64,000 nt of DNA from Cunninghamia lanceolata (GCA_027924645.1 BSBN01000763.1:7006001-7070000), one strand, 5' to 3'. Counted from the stretch's first letter, positions 1 through 11,135 are shown. Made by a program: numbers and translations. Notes: generated by a model from the sequence alone, not told the origin.

Positions 1-180
1 ACACAACCTTACTTTTTTTAAAAATATACACTATTTAATATTCAATTGTCGAGATATTAACATTTAGCTTGCACATAACATACACAACCTTACATTTTTA
101 AAAAAATATACACTATTTAATATTCAATTGTCGAGTTATTAACATTTAACTTGTACATAACATACACAACCTTACATTTT
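1..180. repeat. Tandem repeat, about 82-bp unit
   Basis: Two full units and the start of a third are seen. The unit begins with ACACAACCTTAC and contains TATTCAATTGTCGAG. Restarts lie at about 1, 82 and 164, with a few substitutions between units. The sequence is AT-rich and has no coding potential. The array probably continues to the left of the window. Confidence 0.85.
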
Positions 181-1697
181 CCCTCTAACATACACAATGT
201 TTTTTGTTGATATTTATTCAATTTGTAATTCTAACCTACCTAGCACTATCCATTCTAACATACATCTCATTAGCTCTGCCATCAGATGGAACTTGACAAT
301 GCTTAGCTTATATGAAAACTTTACATTGTCTAGGTTTTAGGGTAACTTTGTTTAGTTTCTCTGCAAACCATGCATTGTTTAGATTAAATGTGAACCTATA
401 TTATTATTATATGTTTACTTCAAAGTTTAGCTATCATCAAAATTTAGTCCACTACTAAATATATGCAGAAACATCAATTGTATGCGACATCCATCTTTGT
501 CGCTTTATTTATAATATACATTATCCAAATGTCCCATCACCTCTATAAAATAATAAAGGCTTTAGCTTCCACGTAGTTTAGTTTCTGCAGAACCTTAAGA
601 TTATGTGGTTTCCACTTAAACATAAATAAGTTATTTTCTTTCTTATATGGGGGAGAGAAGCCAATAGTTGAGCAAGTCTTATACATTTATCATTTCTTAT
701 TTGAACAAATGCTATTAGATATAACTTTTTTTGATGAATCCGTGTCTTATACAGCTTTTAAAACAATTATTTGAATAAAAGTACTTTCAACAATCTACAC
801 ATAGTCAAAACCAAGAAAGAAACCAAAGAAAACAACCCAAAAAAACAAACAAACGAACAAAAACATGATAGTAAACAAGTTATGGTCCATGACACTGTTT
901 TCTTTATATTTAAAACCTCTTCTCCATATTCCTTAAAAAATAGCCTTCCAAATAATTTAAATGTCTGAAATGAAAATTGAAACCCTGGCCAGTGGCACAT
1001 ACTATTGATCCTACGGTAATAATTTGTTTGGTTTATGTGAGTTATTACTCCCAATCAGCACAACAAATCCCTTGCCATAGGATGTTCAACTGTGGGTTTA
1101 AGACCATTACTAATTAGTTTCTACGTTATGTTTATGTTGTTCAGCATGTAGCTCTAACCAAAACATTCTCAACTTCTGCATACATGTCTGCCTTGTTCCC
1201 TGCTACTCTACTTCTAATACAGCATCCAATTTTTCCATTGGCCTCATGAAATTTCTGTGTGAAGACTTAAATATTGTTAAGTTTCTACTGAAACTTTATT
1301 TAGTTTGCAGGGTACGTGTACACTTTTTGATTCCATTTCTGAACATCAGCTCTGGCAACATTTATAATTGTTGCTGTAGCGGGGGTTTGAGCTAGGATTT
1401 GGCAAGAGAAAAAAAAAATTAAAAAGCTACTAAATAAATAAATTCTGCATATTCATTCTTGCTCAAAATTGACTTCAAGATGTATTTGGCACTCAACAAA
1501 ATCCATTTTAAAGAGTCGCGTTTTATGCTCATTCTTAATCAAAATTGACTTTCTGACCAGTGCAGTATCGACAAGGGTGCATCTAAACTTAATCTCATGT
1601 ACATGGTGATAGATTTAGAGGTGTAGAGGATTTGTTTCCCAGGGATTACTACAATTAAGGGAAACAATTGGATGCATAAATATGATTCAATTTTTTG
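181..1697. other. AT-rich DNA downstream of the rhomboid-like gene
   Basis: No gene is supported here. Frames of 65-95 codons exist on both strands around 767-1054 but have biased, low-complexity composition and no recognisable motif. The part next to 1698 is the 3' flank, and probably 3' UTR, of the minus-strand rhomboid-like gene. No clear poly(A) signal was settled on. Confidence 0.5.
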
Positions 1698-2501
1698 TTA
1701 ATATAGAACAGAACGAGGTGTCTCACAAATCTCACAATCATGGAAGAAAACACCATTTTCATATGTACATTTTGGGCAGTTCCAAACCAACCCTGCCTTG
1801 TCTGGATTCACGTGCAAGTCAGGTGATCCTTCTGCTTCTGTCTTAAACCTAGGGTTCTCACATATAGAACACACATTTGGGTTAGAGGTAATTGAATTGT
1901 CATATGTGCAAGCAGAACACCTCCAAACCCTTTGCGTAGTTTCAGGAAGCTGTTGTGAATCAATGGTCCCACTGATTTTAGGCATGGGACATAGCCACCT
2001 TCTGCTTAAAAACAATGAATTCCAATTGCTGTAGAGCTGAGGTTTATAAGAATACAGAACTCCTGCTAGGGTACCACAAACAGGACCATAAAAAGGGAAC
2101 CCTGGACATAAGGAATGTAGGACAGCAATTTCCAGTGCGTAGATTACTGAAAGAGTTACTGTCTTAAGATTTTGGAAAGAAGCAGGTATAATTGATCTAT
2201 AGATTTCCGAGTTGGCATTCAGAGGAAAGCTCAGGGCAAAAAGTAAACCAGATATGCCAGCATGACATAAGGAGAGACATATTTCTGATCCAGCCAAAAG
2301 TACCCATAGTAGTCTTATTGAGATTAGTAATCCATCATATGTGAACATCAATGCTAAAACCAACAAGGAAAACTGTCTGCTTCCTATGCACCCTTCCAAC
2401 AGAATACCTTTCCAAAGGATTGAAAATACATTATAGACTAAATGCCCCTTGTGCGTGTGATGATAAAATAAGAAGGCAAACCACTGCTTAATGTCCATAC
2501 C
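1698..2501 (-). CDS. Rhomboid-like protein with two RanBP2 zinc fingers, 3' exon
   Basis: This 267-codon open stretch resembles plant RBL14-type rhomboid-like proteins. It opens after a splice acceptor (minus strand CTTGCAG, then GGTATGGACATT), so the nearby TTG/ATG is not a true start. Family landmarks follow in order: HLVYN and LWKG, hydrophobic segments, and a GISG serine motif at about residue 124 of the joined protein. Two RanBP2/NZF fingers end it, beginning WRCSACTYDN and WNCPKCTYEN, each closing with C-x2-C-E-x-PR. The second catalytic motif, normally G-H-x-x-G in rhomboids, reads GPVCG here, so the catalytic histidine appears to be proline. The protein may be a non-proteolytic membrane adaptor or may be decaying. 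No frameshift or stop interrupts it. The 5' exon is inferred at 62982-63101. Confidence 0.8.
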   Translation of the reverse strand, partial: GMDIKQWFAFLFYHHTHKGHLVYNVFSILWKGILLEGCIGSRQFSLLVLALMFTYDGLLISIRLLWVLLAGSEICLSLCHAGISGLLFALSFPLNANSEIYRSIIPASFQNLKTVTLSVIYALEIAVLHSLCPGFPFYGPVCGTLAGVLYSYKPQLYSNWNSLFLSRRWLCPMPKISGTIDSQQLPETTQRVWRCSACTYDNSITSNPNVCSICENPRFKTEAEGSPDLHVNPDKAGLVWNCPKCTYENGVFFHDCEICETPRSVLY

Positions 2502-3035
2502 CTGCAAGATGACCTTTGTTAACTTGATAAAACTTCAGTCATGTCCTATTTGCAATCAGAGACAATACAATAGTATGAGTAGGTTATGAATAAAAAGAGG
2601 ACTAGTGATGACCTAGAAGAAACAACTAGTACGTATGCCAAACCATTCTTGAGAAAGGTGCAAACAATAGAAAGCCATAAAACTAATTTACTAGGTATGG
2701 ATTCAAATTATCATTGAACACAATGAGACAACATAAAACAACTGAAGACACAAGTTACACAAATGCAGATTTTTTAAGATTTTGTGAAGCAGCAGCAGCA
2801 AATTGAATTTTAAAAATTCAGAGTTAAGATAACTTCCAATGCCATGAAAATGTAGATAAGATAATACAACAACTATGCAATCCTGTTAACCATAGTCACA
2901 ATATCTTCCTGAGGGGGTAAACACTCCTGAGTTTGACTATACTTGTGAAAATGAGGAAACTCTTTTGTGAGTTATTACCAGATTGTTAAACAGGTACCAT
3001 GATGCAGGAGATCAAGAACATCTGGCAGGGACAAA
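2502..3035. other. Intron DNA, no feature seen
   Basis: AT-rich sequence immediately upstream (minus strand) of the 3' exon. No reading frame or repeat beyond short A/T tracts is evident. The polypyrimidine stretch and acceptor are at its left edge. Confidence 0.5.
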
Positions 3036-4800
3036 TTGCAGAATTTTAGGGATCTTTGATTGCTTAACTGCTTCTTAACAAAAGTAGTCAGTTTCTTTGG
3101 GAGTGGATTTCACAGTTTAGTTTTAGGTCTGTCAGAGTTAGTTACATGCTCAACAAATAGTACAGAAATTTATTTTATATTAAAAACTAAAAATAAAAGT
3201 GCTATTTATGGTATTACTCAGTTGTAAGTTTGGGCACCCTTCCTGTACTTCAGGCTCATCCTCAGAACCTTCATGTTGTGATATGGCCTCCAAAACTTCC
3301 AATCTTCTTAATATGTTTTCTCTCAACACTCTCATAATTTGCAGTATTTTTTCTACTTTTAAGTCTCCTCAACCTTTGAAGTTGGGCTTCACACCCTGGC
3401 CTTCACCTGGCTCCACTCTCCTTGTAGGTTTGAAGGAACTTTCTCTTCCTCTATTTGAGGTGCCACCATCTCTTTCTTGCACCATCTTGATTTATAAAAA
3501 TAAGAGAACTGCTATTGCAGGAACCCCTCAATTATGCTGCTGAAAAGAAAAAATATCAATGAGTGTTTTTGGATGGCTGACATTAATATACATTCGAAAT
3601 TGCCATTTACCTGTTGTCTGAGCTCAGAAATATTGCTCTCATATGTTTTAATATCTTAAGCCAGAGTCTATTTTTTGCTGGCCTTGTCTCCTAAATTGTT
3701 GCAAGCTGTCCCACCATAAAGCAGCATGTGATCTTGACTCAACAAATTTACCTTTCTCATGTCATCTTTGTCAATTTCCACCCATTTCAAATATCTCTCT
3801 AGTTCTTGAACCCGGCCTATAAACAAATCTGGGTTTAAGTTCTCCAGATTTTTGGATCTTTGCCAGCTGAACTGCTTCTTGACAAAAACATTCAACTTCT
3901 ATGGGAGTGGATATTACAATTCAGTTCTAGCTTCCTGGAAGAGTTAGTTATATATGCTAAAAATAGTATAGGACTTCTTTTTTATTTATAAAAATATGAG
4001 GAGTGCTATTGTAGGCAACCCTCAATTATACTGCTGAAAAGAAAAATAGATAACAGTGAGTGATTTATGGATGGTTGATATTAACATGCACTGGGAATTT
4101 CAATTGACCTCTTGTTTAAGGTCAGAAACCTTGCTCTCATATGTTTTAACATCTTAAGCCAAAGTCTAATTTTTCTGTCTTGTCTCCTAGTTTGCTACAA
4201 GTTGTCCAGTATGTGATTTCATTCTTGACACAAGAAGCTTACCCTTCTCAGGCCATGTTCATCAATTTCCCTCCATTTCAAACTACCTCTCTGCTCTTGA
4301 ACCTAATCTTTAAACAAATGTAGATTATGTTCTCTAGAATTTCAGGGATCTTTGATAACTGAACTGCTTCTTAGCAAAAATATACTACTTCTTTGAGAGT
4401 GGATGTCACAATTTAGTTCTATATTTCTGGAAGAGTTAGTAACACATTCTAAAAATAGTATAGGACTCTTTTTTAATGATGAGCATAACACGAATGCTGT
4501 TGTAGGCACACCTCAATTATACTGCTGAAAAGAAAAATAGATAGCAGCGAGTGTGTTTAATGTATGGTTGACACTAACATACATCTGAAATTTCAATTTA
4601 CCTGTTGTCTGAGCTCAGAAACCTTGCTCTAATATGTTTTAACATCTTAGGCCAAATTCTAGCTTATTTTTTTGCTGTCTCCTCCTAGTTTGCTGCAAGT
4701 TGCCCCGCCATAAAGCAGCATGTCATTTCATTCTTGTATGTTGATTCTTCACCAGTTTCCCTCCATTTCAAAATACCTCTCTAGCTCTTTGATGCAGGAG
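3036..4800 (-). repeat. Degenerate tandem repeats, about 0.49 kb, exon-like
   Basis: About three and a half copies are recognisable. The marker CTAAAAATAGTATAGGAC recurs at about 3957 and 4449, and GCTGAAAAGAAAAA recurs at about 3532, 4032 and 4525. On the minus strand each copy contains a coding-like stretch. The best one (3895-3668) includes VQELERYLKW and SQDHMLLYGG. It is followed by a short TYESNISELRQQ-like segment ending in CAG/GTAAAT, which looks like a splice donor. The other copies carry stops and frameshifts. This suggests a duplicated, decayed exon of a helical protein I cannot name. The first copy is split by foreign sequence at about 3190-3490. Confidence 0.6.
3190..3485 (-). 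pseudogene. Gag-like N-terminal fragment, broken
   Basis: On the minus strand an ATG at 3485 opens a charged frame (MVQERDGGTSNRGRES). It reaches one TGA after about 37 codons and then continues in frame with helical sequence including ILRRLEVLEAISQ and an acidic tail. The style, a charged leader followed by a short coiled-coil, is that of retrotransposon gag N-termini, but there is no diagnostic motif. It interrupts the tandem exon-like repeats. Confidence 0.3.
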
Positions 4801-5988
4801 CATTCCTGGTTGCATGGCAGTCCACACTAACCAAAAATAATAATAATTGAGTAAATAAGTGTCATGTGGCCTTTTCTTATGCTCACTTTTCGTCAAACAC
4901 CTAGCACATATGTACTGGTTTGAGCAAACTTGGAGAATCTGACTGATCTGAGGACTGCTTTGTGATGGGCTTTCACTTTTATAGATAAATTAATCATTAA
5001 AAGGGACATCATCAAACTCAAGACAAAAACAACCTTCGCTTTTTTTGTGCCATTTTAACCTCTGCAAGGACGTTAGGACATCTTAATGATTGGAAGCTTT
5101 GGGACATCTTTAGGAGGAATTAAAGGCATATTTTTGTGGGCATTGAACAGATAAAGGATGCACCTTCAGATTTTGCACAGCAACACTTCTGGGCGAGTTA
5201 TGACTCTATTTAATGCTGCAAAACATGTCATTTCATCCTGTTCTTCTGCATTTTGAACTGTTACACTTATCGTGGGGGATGGGAGCTCTATTGAATACTA
5301 CCCACATCATGCATTAGAGGAGAAAATCAATGAAGAGGTTGACAATATTGAACTCTGCCTATTATTTTTATTAAAAAGAAAATGAGAAAGAAGTTCAGAA
5401 AAAGAGAAGGTTGGAGGAGAAATGAACCACATATTCATTGTGGATTTTCAATGATAATAAGGTAACCACACTCAAAATTTGAACAGGTCGGTCCTGTTGA
5501 AGTTTTCCATGAGTCTTTGTGCCCAAAAACATTTTTTTTCCTTTTCTGCTCTGTTTCGCAGAATGAGTTTGTGAGTGTTGAATTGATGGGTAGCTGAAAT
5601 AAAATATTTTATCATAACAGTGGATTGACTCCATGAAGTTGCAGCTTTGTATTCATATCAATATTTTGGGTTACAATGTTAATGGGTTTGTGAAAGAGCA
5701 GTTTGACAACGTCCCTGTTGTGGTGAGTACAAAGTTATTAAATGCCCAATGTAGTAAACTGAATTCTCAAAGTGTTAGTGATTGTAACATTTTGTTGTCT
5801 CTGTTTGCTGATCATTTTAAAAAAAAATCATTTTGAGTATTTTTTCCGTGCACTTTTTGTTGTTGTTGTTGGAGATGGCATAGTTTCTGTGCACTTTGAT
5901 GAAGCAGCAAAGTTTAGGAGCCTGTGTGTTTGGAACTCTATTCTAGTAGTGTAATCAGACGGTCTGTTTAAAGAAACATGGATATTGT
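4801..5988. other. Intron DNA, no gene seen
   Basis: Frames of 60-80 codons occur on both strands, but none has a family signature or consistent coding bias. A short stretch near 5290-5350 (GSSIEYYPHHALEEKINEEV in the plus strand) looks coding-like but is too short to assign. Confidence 0.45.
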
Positions 5989-6369
5989 TTGTGATAGTGC
6001 TTCTGGATTAAACTGTGTATGTTTTTGCTTCAACGTTTCGGATCACACTCAGTGATCCATCATCAGGAAGAGGATGTTTATGAGTTGGATTGCAGACTTA
6101 CCCTTAAAAAGGAAGAGCAGGGGGGGGGGTTTGGGTTGGTGAGGTGTGCAAAAGAAGAAATTAAAACTTTTGCACAAATTAAAACTAAGTTTTAATTTCT
6201 TCTTTTGCACACCTCACCAACCCAAACCCCCCCCCCCCTGCTCTTCCTTTTTAAGGGTAAGTCTGCAATCCAACTCATAAACATCCTCTTCCTGATGATG
6301 GATCACTGAGTGTGATCCGAAACGTTGAAGCAAAAACATACACAGTTTAATCCAGAAGCACTATCACAA
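5989..6369. mobile_element. 380-bp near-perfect palindrome, Penelope-like terminus
   Basis: The left arm (5989-6169) and right arm (6187-6369) are reverse complements. They differ mainly in a homopolymer, ten G on the left against twelve C on the right, with a 17-base loop between. Each arm contains CTGATGA, a 7-bp stem, and GAAACGTT, the hammerhead-like core typical of Penelope-like elements. Such elements (Dryads) are known from conifers. ATGGATAT occurs just before the left arm (about 5979) and again at 6404-6411 and may be the target duplication. No reverse transcriptase is present, so only inverted terminal sequence remains. Confidence 0.6.
6292..6322 (+). ncRNA. Hammerhead-like catalytic core in right arm
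   Basis: CTGATGA (6292-6298) is followed by a perfect 7-bp stem, GGATCAC/GTGATCC, with loop TGAGT, and then GAAA (6319-6322). These are the conserved core strands and stem II of hammerhead ribozymes. I could not find the partner for stem I (ATCCTCTTC) nor a clear NUH cleavage site within the next 40 bases, so this copy may be incomplete or may need a tandem partner. The mirror copy on the minus strand lies at about 6036-6066. Confidence 0.4.
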
Positions 6370-6411
6370 TCATTTCATGGACTGTGGAAAACTCATGCCT
6401 GCTATGGATAT

Positions 6412-6761
6412 TGTTTACTGGCAATGTGGTGTTTCACACAAACATGGAGTAAACAGAATTATGTAGTATAGTGCACAACATAGAACATGAATTTATAACA
6501 GCATTGCACAGAAAAAGGCATTGTTTCCATTCATTGAATATATCAGTATTACACTACAATGTCATAATGTTGCCTCCGATTACAAGAATCGACTCAATAT
6601 ATAACTTATGCCAAGGTTGGTTGAGATACCAATCGTTGGCAACGACTCCACAACTATCCAACCGTCGGGGTTAACCCAATAACACTCCTAAACTTAATTG
6701 TGCGCAACATTAATTAATTCATGATTATTTACTTGGCCGACTACAATTATGACCGACTACA
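6412..6761 (-). repeat. Element A 3' LTR
   Basis: Begins TGTTTACTGGCAATG and ends GACCGACTACA on the plus strand. It lacks an 11-bp duplication (CGGCCGACTAC) that is present in the other LTR. On the minus strand it follows a G-rich polypurine tract directly. Confidence 0.9.
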
Positions 6762-6780
6762 TCATCCCCCCCCACAAAAT
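6762..6780 (-). other. Element A polypurine tract
   Basis: The minus strand reads TTTTGTGGGGGGGGATGA, directly against the LTR start TGTAGTCGG. This is the expected plus-strand priming site and fixes the element's orientation. Confidence 0.75.
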
Positions 6781-7002
6781 TAGTCGTCTTCCAGACGACA
6801 GAAAACCATGAAGTATCAAGTGACATTAAGTAAGCTCTGCCATACTGACGACAATGCTAAAGTAGGAGCTGTGTAAAAGTAGAACTAACACATTCAGAAC
6901 ACCTGCCAGTAGACCAACCAACCAAAGGACCCAATTTGATAGCACACTGAATGCTGTGAATGTTGCACCCCATTGCTCACTGAATCAAGATAATACTGAT
7001 TT

Positions 7003-7082
7003 GATGGGGGTTTGGGGGCAATGCCCCCAACGGGGGTCTGGGGGCAACGCCCCTCGTGGGGTCCGGGGGTAGCGCCCCTGGC
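7003..7082. repeat. G-rich palindromic tandem repeat
   Basis: Three units of about 26 bp each contain GGGGGCAATGCCCC or a close variant, such as GGGGGCAACGCCCC. Each unit is itself an inverted repeat and carries runs of four or five G. It lies in the 3' untranslated part of element A. Confidence 0.8.
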
Positions 7083-7563
7083 GAAGACCTTCAAAACCAT
7101 TCGGACCTTCATGGCGCACATCATTTTTCTGAATGCTAAATTTAGTTTGTATGGCTTGAATTGTGGCAATTCTCTTTGTACGACGGCCAAATTGAACTCG
7201 TACGACAGATGCAACTTCCTTGTCCAACGTATGGCCTCACTACACTAGAATCGTACAACCTCCTCAATTCTTTGCCTTGTACGATCTGCAATTTTTGCTC
7301 TCTCCTCCGTATGGCCTGCAATTTCCTGACGAGTGATTTTTCTTCCTTGCACCATGTGTTTTCCTCTTGGCGAGCAAAATGCTTTTGAAATTATTATTCA
7401 TGTTTTTTTTTTGTTTTTTGCTGGGGTTTTATAACTTCACGATGGGAGGGGGGCCATACGACCAGATTGCACGGCTGGGGTCGTACGACCAAGTCGTATG
7501 ATTCTGATCGTATGTCCTGCTTGTACGGTCGTACGTTGCACTTTTTTTTTTCTTTTTTTTTCT

Positions 7564-8163
7564 CTATTTTTTCCGTTTTTTCCAATCTTCTATCCAAAGC
7601 AATTTTTTCCGTTTTTTACAATCTTCTATCCAGAGCAAACTAAATCGAATTTTTCTATTCCTGTCCGATGGGGTCCACATTTTATCTACCTCTCCGACTG
7701 TAACAGTTTCTTGTGGCATCTGTCTCGTAACATTTTTCCCTTTTCCGGAATTTTGCTGTGGGGGTGATTTCACAGTACAACAAGTAGCCATATCCTCCAA
7801 TTTAAATATTTTAATTTCATTCTTTAGAGATGTACCTTTATTGATTTTGTAATCGTCGGCAGAGTCGGGTGTCTTTCTTGAAACCGGAACTGTTGTCTTT
7901 GGCAAAAATAAACTTTCTGATTTTTTATAATCCTTATTCCTTCTGTATGGTCTCTTTCTGGTCGGTGCTTTCAATGCTAGGTTCCCGTCGTTAGTTCCAT
8001 CACCCCGATTCACCTTGCTTGCCAATGGCTCTTCATACCTGATTGTCTTGTCTAGTTCAAATTTATGTGCAAGTGTATCATCTATCTTGGCTTCACCCTC
8101 TGTATATTCTTTCTGTGCCTCTCCCGGTTGACTTGTCTGTTCTGGTCTACTTGTTTCTGCCAC
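7564..8163 (-). CDS. Element A third frame, charged protein of unknown role
   Basis: A 199-codon frame lies where pol would be expected. It is rich in Lys, Glu, Thr and Ser, and starts MAETSRPEQTSQPGEAQKEY. It ends with a tandem duplication of a short LLWIED-KKRKK unit that matches a DNA duplication near 7585-7630. No RT, RNase H or integrase motif is present. It is out of frame with gag-protease. It may be remnant or spacer sequence; I do not recognise it. Confidence 0.4.
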   Translation of the reverse strand: MAETSRPEQTSQPGEAQKEYTEGEAKIDDTLAHKFELDKTIRYEEPLASKVNRGDGTNDGNLALKAPTRKRPYRRNKDYKKSESLFLPKTTVPVSRKTPDSADDYKINKGTSLKNEIKIFKLEDMATCCTVKSPPQQNSGKGKNVTRQMPQETVTVGEVDKMWTPSDRNRKIRFSLLWIEDCKKRKKLLWIEDWKKRKK

Positions 8164-8243
8164 TAGTTGCTCTGGTGTACTGTCTATTCTAGCCTCTCCT
8201 TCCTTATACTCTTCATATGCTTCTGGAAAAGCGTTACTTCCTC

Positions 8244-9430
8244 TTAATTATTACTTTCCTCCCCTTTGTCACTCTTTACCCATTCCTTCTTGCCAAGTGG
8301 TCGAGTGTCTGCCAATCCGTCAAGTGCTTCATTCGTCAACAATGTTTCACTTAGCCCAAGGTTGCCGAGTGTTTCACTAGCCGCCCGAGAGCATTCGCCA
8401 CTTCCTTTTATTAAAATCATGTTACACTCCAGTTGGAAGAATTCATAGTCTTTCATCTGCCAATGAAATAACCCGTTCAATGAATTTGTCTCATCCTCCG
8501 AGCATTCATGGAGGTCAAGAATACCTTCCTCGTTTGGCTCTATGGTTGCTCTTTCTCCCTCCATTCCGCATCCTTCCTCACATTCTGAATCTGATGATGC
8601 CAATTCTTCGCTCACTATTTGATTTATCAAATCGATCACATACTTTCTTCTATTGCTTTCTATGGAGAGTGTGTTCCTTTTCCAATTATGATCCGCTCTA
8701 GCTGCCACCAGCGATCCTCTTCCAAGCAATGTGTTGTACCCTCTCTTCTGCACCAGAATGACTACGAAGTTCAGCAAGAACGGCTGTGTCCCGATCGTCA
8801 CCTTCTGCACCATCAATGTTCCCAACGGCTTGATGCCATGTTGGTCGGCGCCCACCAATTGGAATGTTGGTGGCTAGAGTGTAGGTTTCCCGAGACTCTT
8901 CCATGTGTCTTTGGGTAGTACGTTGACTGCTGCTCTTCCATCGATCATCGTGTTTAGGATTTTCCCTCCAATCTCCATTTGTACGATTACTAGCTTTTTC
9001 CCGATGTTTACCGACAGTAACATTGGGTCGATGACTTGGTCACCTTGTGGTGGAGGCTCTATTATTAATTCCTTCCTTCGACCTTCCTGTTGTTGTTGTT
9101 GGTCATTACCGACTACATTTGTGATTACCATTTCGAGTTGTGGCATAGTTCGGAGAAGGTCCGTCACCTTGATAGGTACGGTGGTTTGCAGTATTTGCCG
9201 AACAATATTGTTCTCTGCCTCTGATTGCCAAGAGGTACTTGGAATATCCAAAGTGGTCTTCTCTTCCTTTGCCATTGCCCGCTCCACTTCTGCTTTTGCT
9301 TCTTTCATTCTTTGCTTTTCTATACGTGGATTTGGGTAGACAGCCTTCTTTGCCTGGGCTCTAGTGGTGACCGCCAGTACCTCTTGGTTTTGTTCTTCCA
9401 CATTCAGCATGTTGATGCCTTTCTGCTTTG
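8244..9430 (-). pseudogene. Element A aspartic protease region
   Basis: The frame continues from gag. TTRAQAKK is followed by a linker and then a retropepsin core. The catalytic loop reads MIDGRAAVNVLP, where active relatives have D-S-G in this position, so the active site is altered. Downstream, VGADQHGIKPLG and YNTLLGRG match the usual protease flap and the ILGR end motif. One TAG (near 8872) breaks the frame. The C-terminal 130 residues are acidic and without a known domain. Confidence 0.7.
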
Positions 9431-11135
9431 GGCAGTCGTTGTCTTCATGATCACCCGGTCCACACCATTTGCACAGTCTTCCCCCCGAACCTTAACCATT
9501 GTGGCATTCCCTGGCGAAGTGGCCCCATTCATTACACTTTCTACACTGTATCATGGGCCTCCCCTTACTATCGTACTGTATTCCGTTTCTCGGACTTCTA
9601 TTGCTTTGGTAACCTCCAGGGGATGCATTGCAATTGTACTGAGGCTTCGGTGGTGTGGTTGGTGGAGTCAACTGCTCTCCTTGTGTAAAGAGTACTTGTG
9701 TACTCCTTGCTTTTAGGTTGTATGGGCATTCCTTGATGGAATGCCCCATCACTTGGCAGATATCACAAAACAATTTTTTCGGACAATTTGCCTTTGTGTG
9801 ACCTTCCCCTTTGCAATCTGTAGACCACAGTTCTTTGGCTTCCCTCGTACTCTCCTTGTCGGCTTTCAATTCTTTCATCATTCTCATCATGTCCTTCCTG
9901 GGTGCTTGCATAGTCTTGGACTCACTGTCGTTGTTGTCATCCGTACTCTCCTTGTCGTCCGTCTTCCTTTGCCCTCAGAAGGATGTTTTATTTTCACTTT
10001 CTATATCCATCGCTCGATTGTACGCTTCATTGTACGACGATGGAGGCACGACTTTCATTTTCTTTCTCAGCGATGGGCACAACCCTTTGATGAACCATCG
10101 CTTCTTCAGCCCGTCAGCCGACTGAGTCTCTAGTTTTCCTAACAACTCCTTGAGTTGGCGATTATACGCTCTCACATTCTCATGTTTTCCTTGTTTAGTG
10201 TTGTATATCTCTGCTACAATTTCATTGTCATCTCTCAGCAATTTGAATTCATTCTGGAATGCCTTCTTCAGTTCTTGCCATGAGGCTTTCTGTGCTACTT
10301 CCAGATCCATGTACCAGTCTATGGCACTATCTCTCAGTGTCGCTGGAAATGCTTTCAACTAGTAGTCCACATCATCTTGCCCATTGGCTATCCAAATCGT
10401 CTCGCACGTCTTCCAGTGTCGTACTGGATCTTCTGACCCATTCCTCGTAAATTTTGGTAGCTTCTGCCTCTCAGTTGGCAGAGTCACCATCCTTCCCCGA
10501 TGCCCTCCTTGTGTGTTGGACCTAATTGGACTGGTTCTCTCACAACGTCCCAGTGCGTCGCTTGCACTCTCGGCCACGTTCGAGTCTTCCCTGCGTCCTC
10601 TACACCTCGAGTCTCCTCGGGTTCGTTCCAGTATTCCCTCTGCCCTGGGGTCTTAGGCTCAGATCTTCCAACTCTTGGCCCTTCGTCGTCCGATATGGAT
10701 AACTCTCTGATGCGGCGTGTGCTGTTTTCAATTTCTTCTGCTAATTCATTGGCAATTTGTCTTAGTCTTTTCCTTCGTTCTTCTTGTTCCTTTAATCTCA
10801 ATGATCTTCGTGTTCTTTCCTCTGGTGTTTCTTGCCCACTTGGTACTCGGTTCTTATCCTTATTGAGTTGTATGGGCATTAATTGCTACTCGTACGAGCC
10901 TTAGTTGCCAAATGTACGTCTTCGGCTTATATCTCGGCTTGGCAGTCTGATGAGGAGATGGTCGATCTCTTGGTTGACGTGCAGTCGATCCCAGATGACC
11001 GACTGAGGGATCTCTCGCCTCCCTCCATACGTGGTCCTTTAACGCTATTTCCCACAAACTGTAGAGGTCTTCCATCAGAGCATCTTCACGATCCTCATTT
11101 GCTTGTACTGGCTCTTCGGTCGTCTGCCCCATCAC
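9431..11135 (-). pseudogene. Element A gag
   Basis: A leader frame (from 11135) overlaps the start of the main frame near 10879 (MPIQLNKDKNRVPSGQETPE), whose sequence is a charged helical N-terminus. The gag core lies at about 10460-9975 and includes FPATLRDSAIDWYMDLE, WQELKKAFQNEF and FIKGL. Three zinc knuckles follow: CDICQVMGHSIKEC, CRKCNEWGHFAREC and CKWCGPGDHEDNDC. In-frame stops occur near 10360 (TAG), 9973 (TGA) and 9490 (TAA). The frame itself is otherwise kept, so inactivation is by point mutation. Confidence 0.78.

Noticed and set aside
767..1054. A 95-codon minus-strand frame with a hydrophobic Phe/Leu/Cys tract
   Set aside because: Low-complexity translation of an A-rich plus strand; no start context or family.
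6292..6360. A complete, self-cleaving hammerhead ribozyme
   Set aside because: Core and stem II are present, but I found no stem I partner and no clear cleavage triplet downstream, so only a hammerhead-like core is claimed.
9225..9716. Several 90-160-codon plus-strand frames across 7.5-11.2 kb
   Set aside because: They are antisense to element A's gag-protease, whose motifs are clear on the minus strand.
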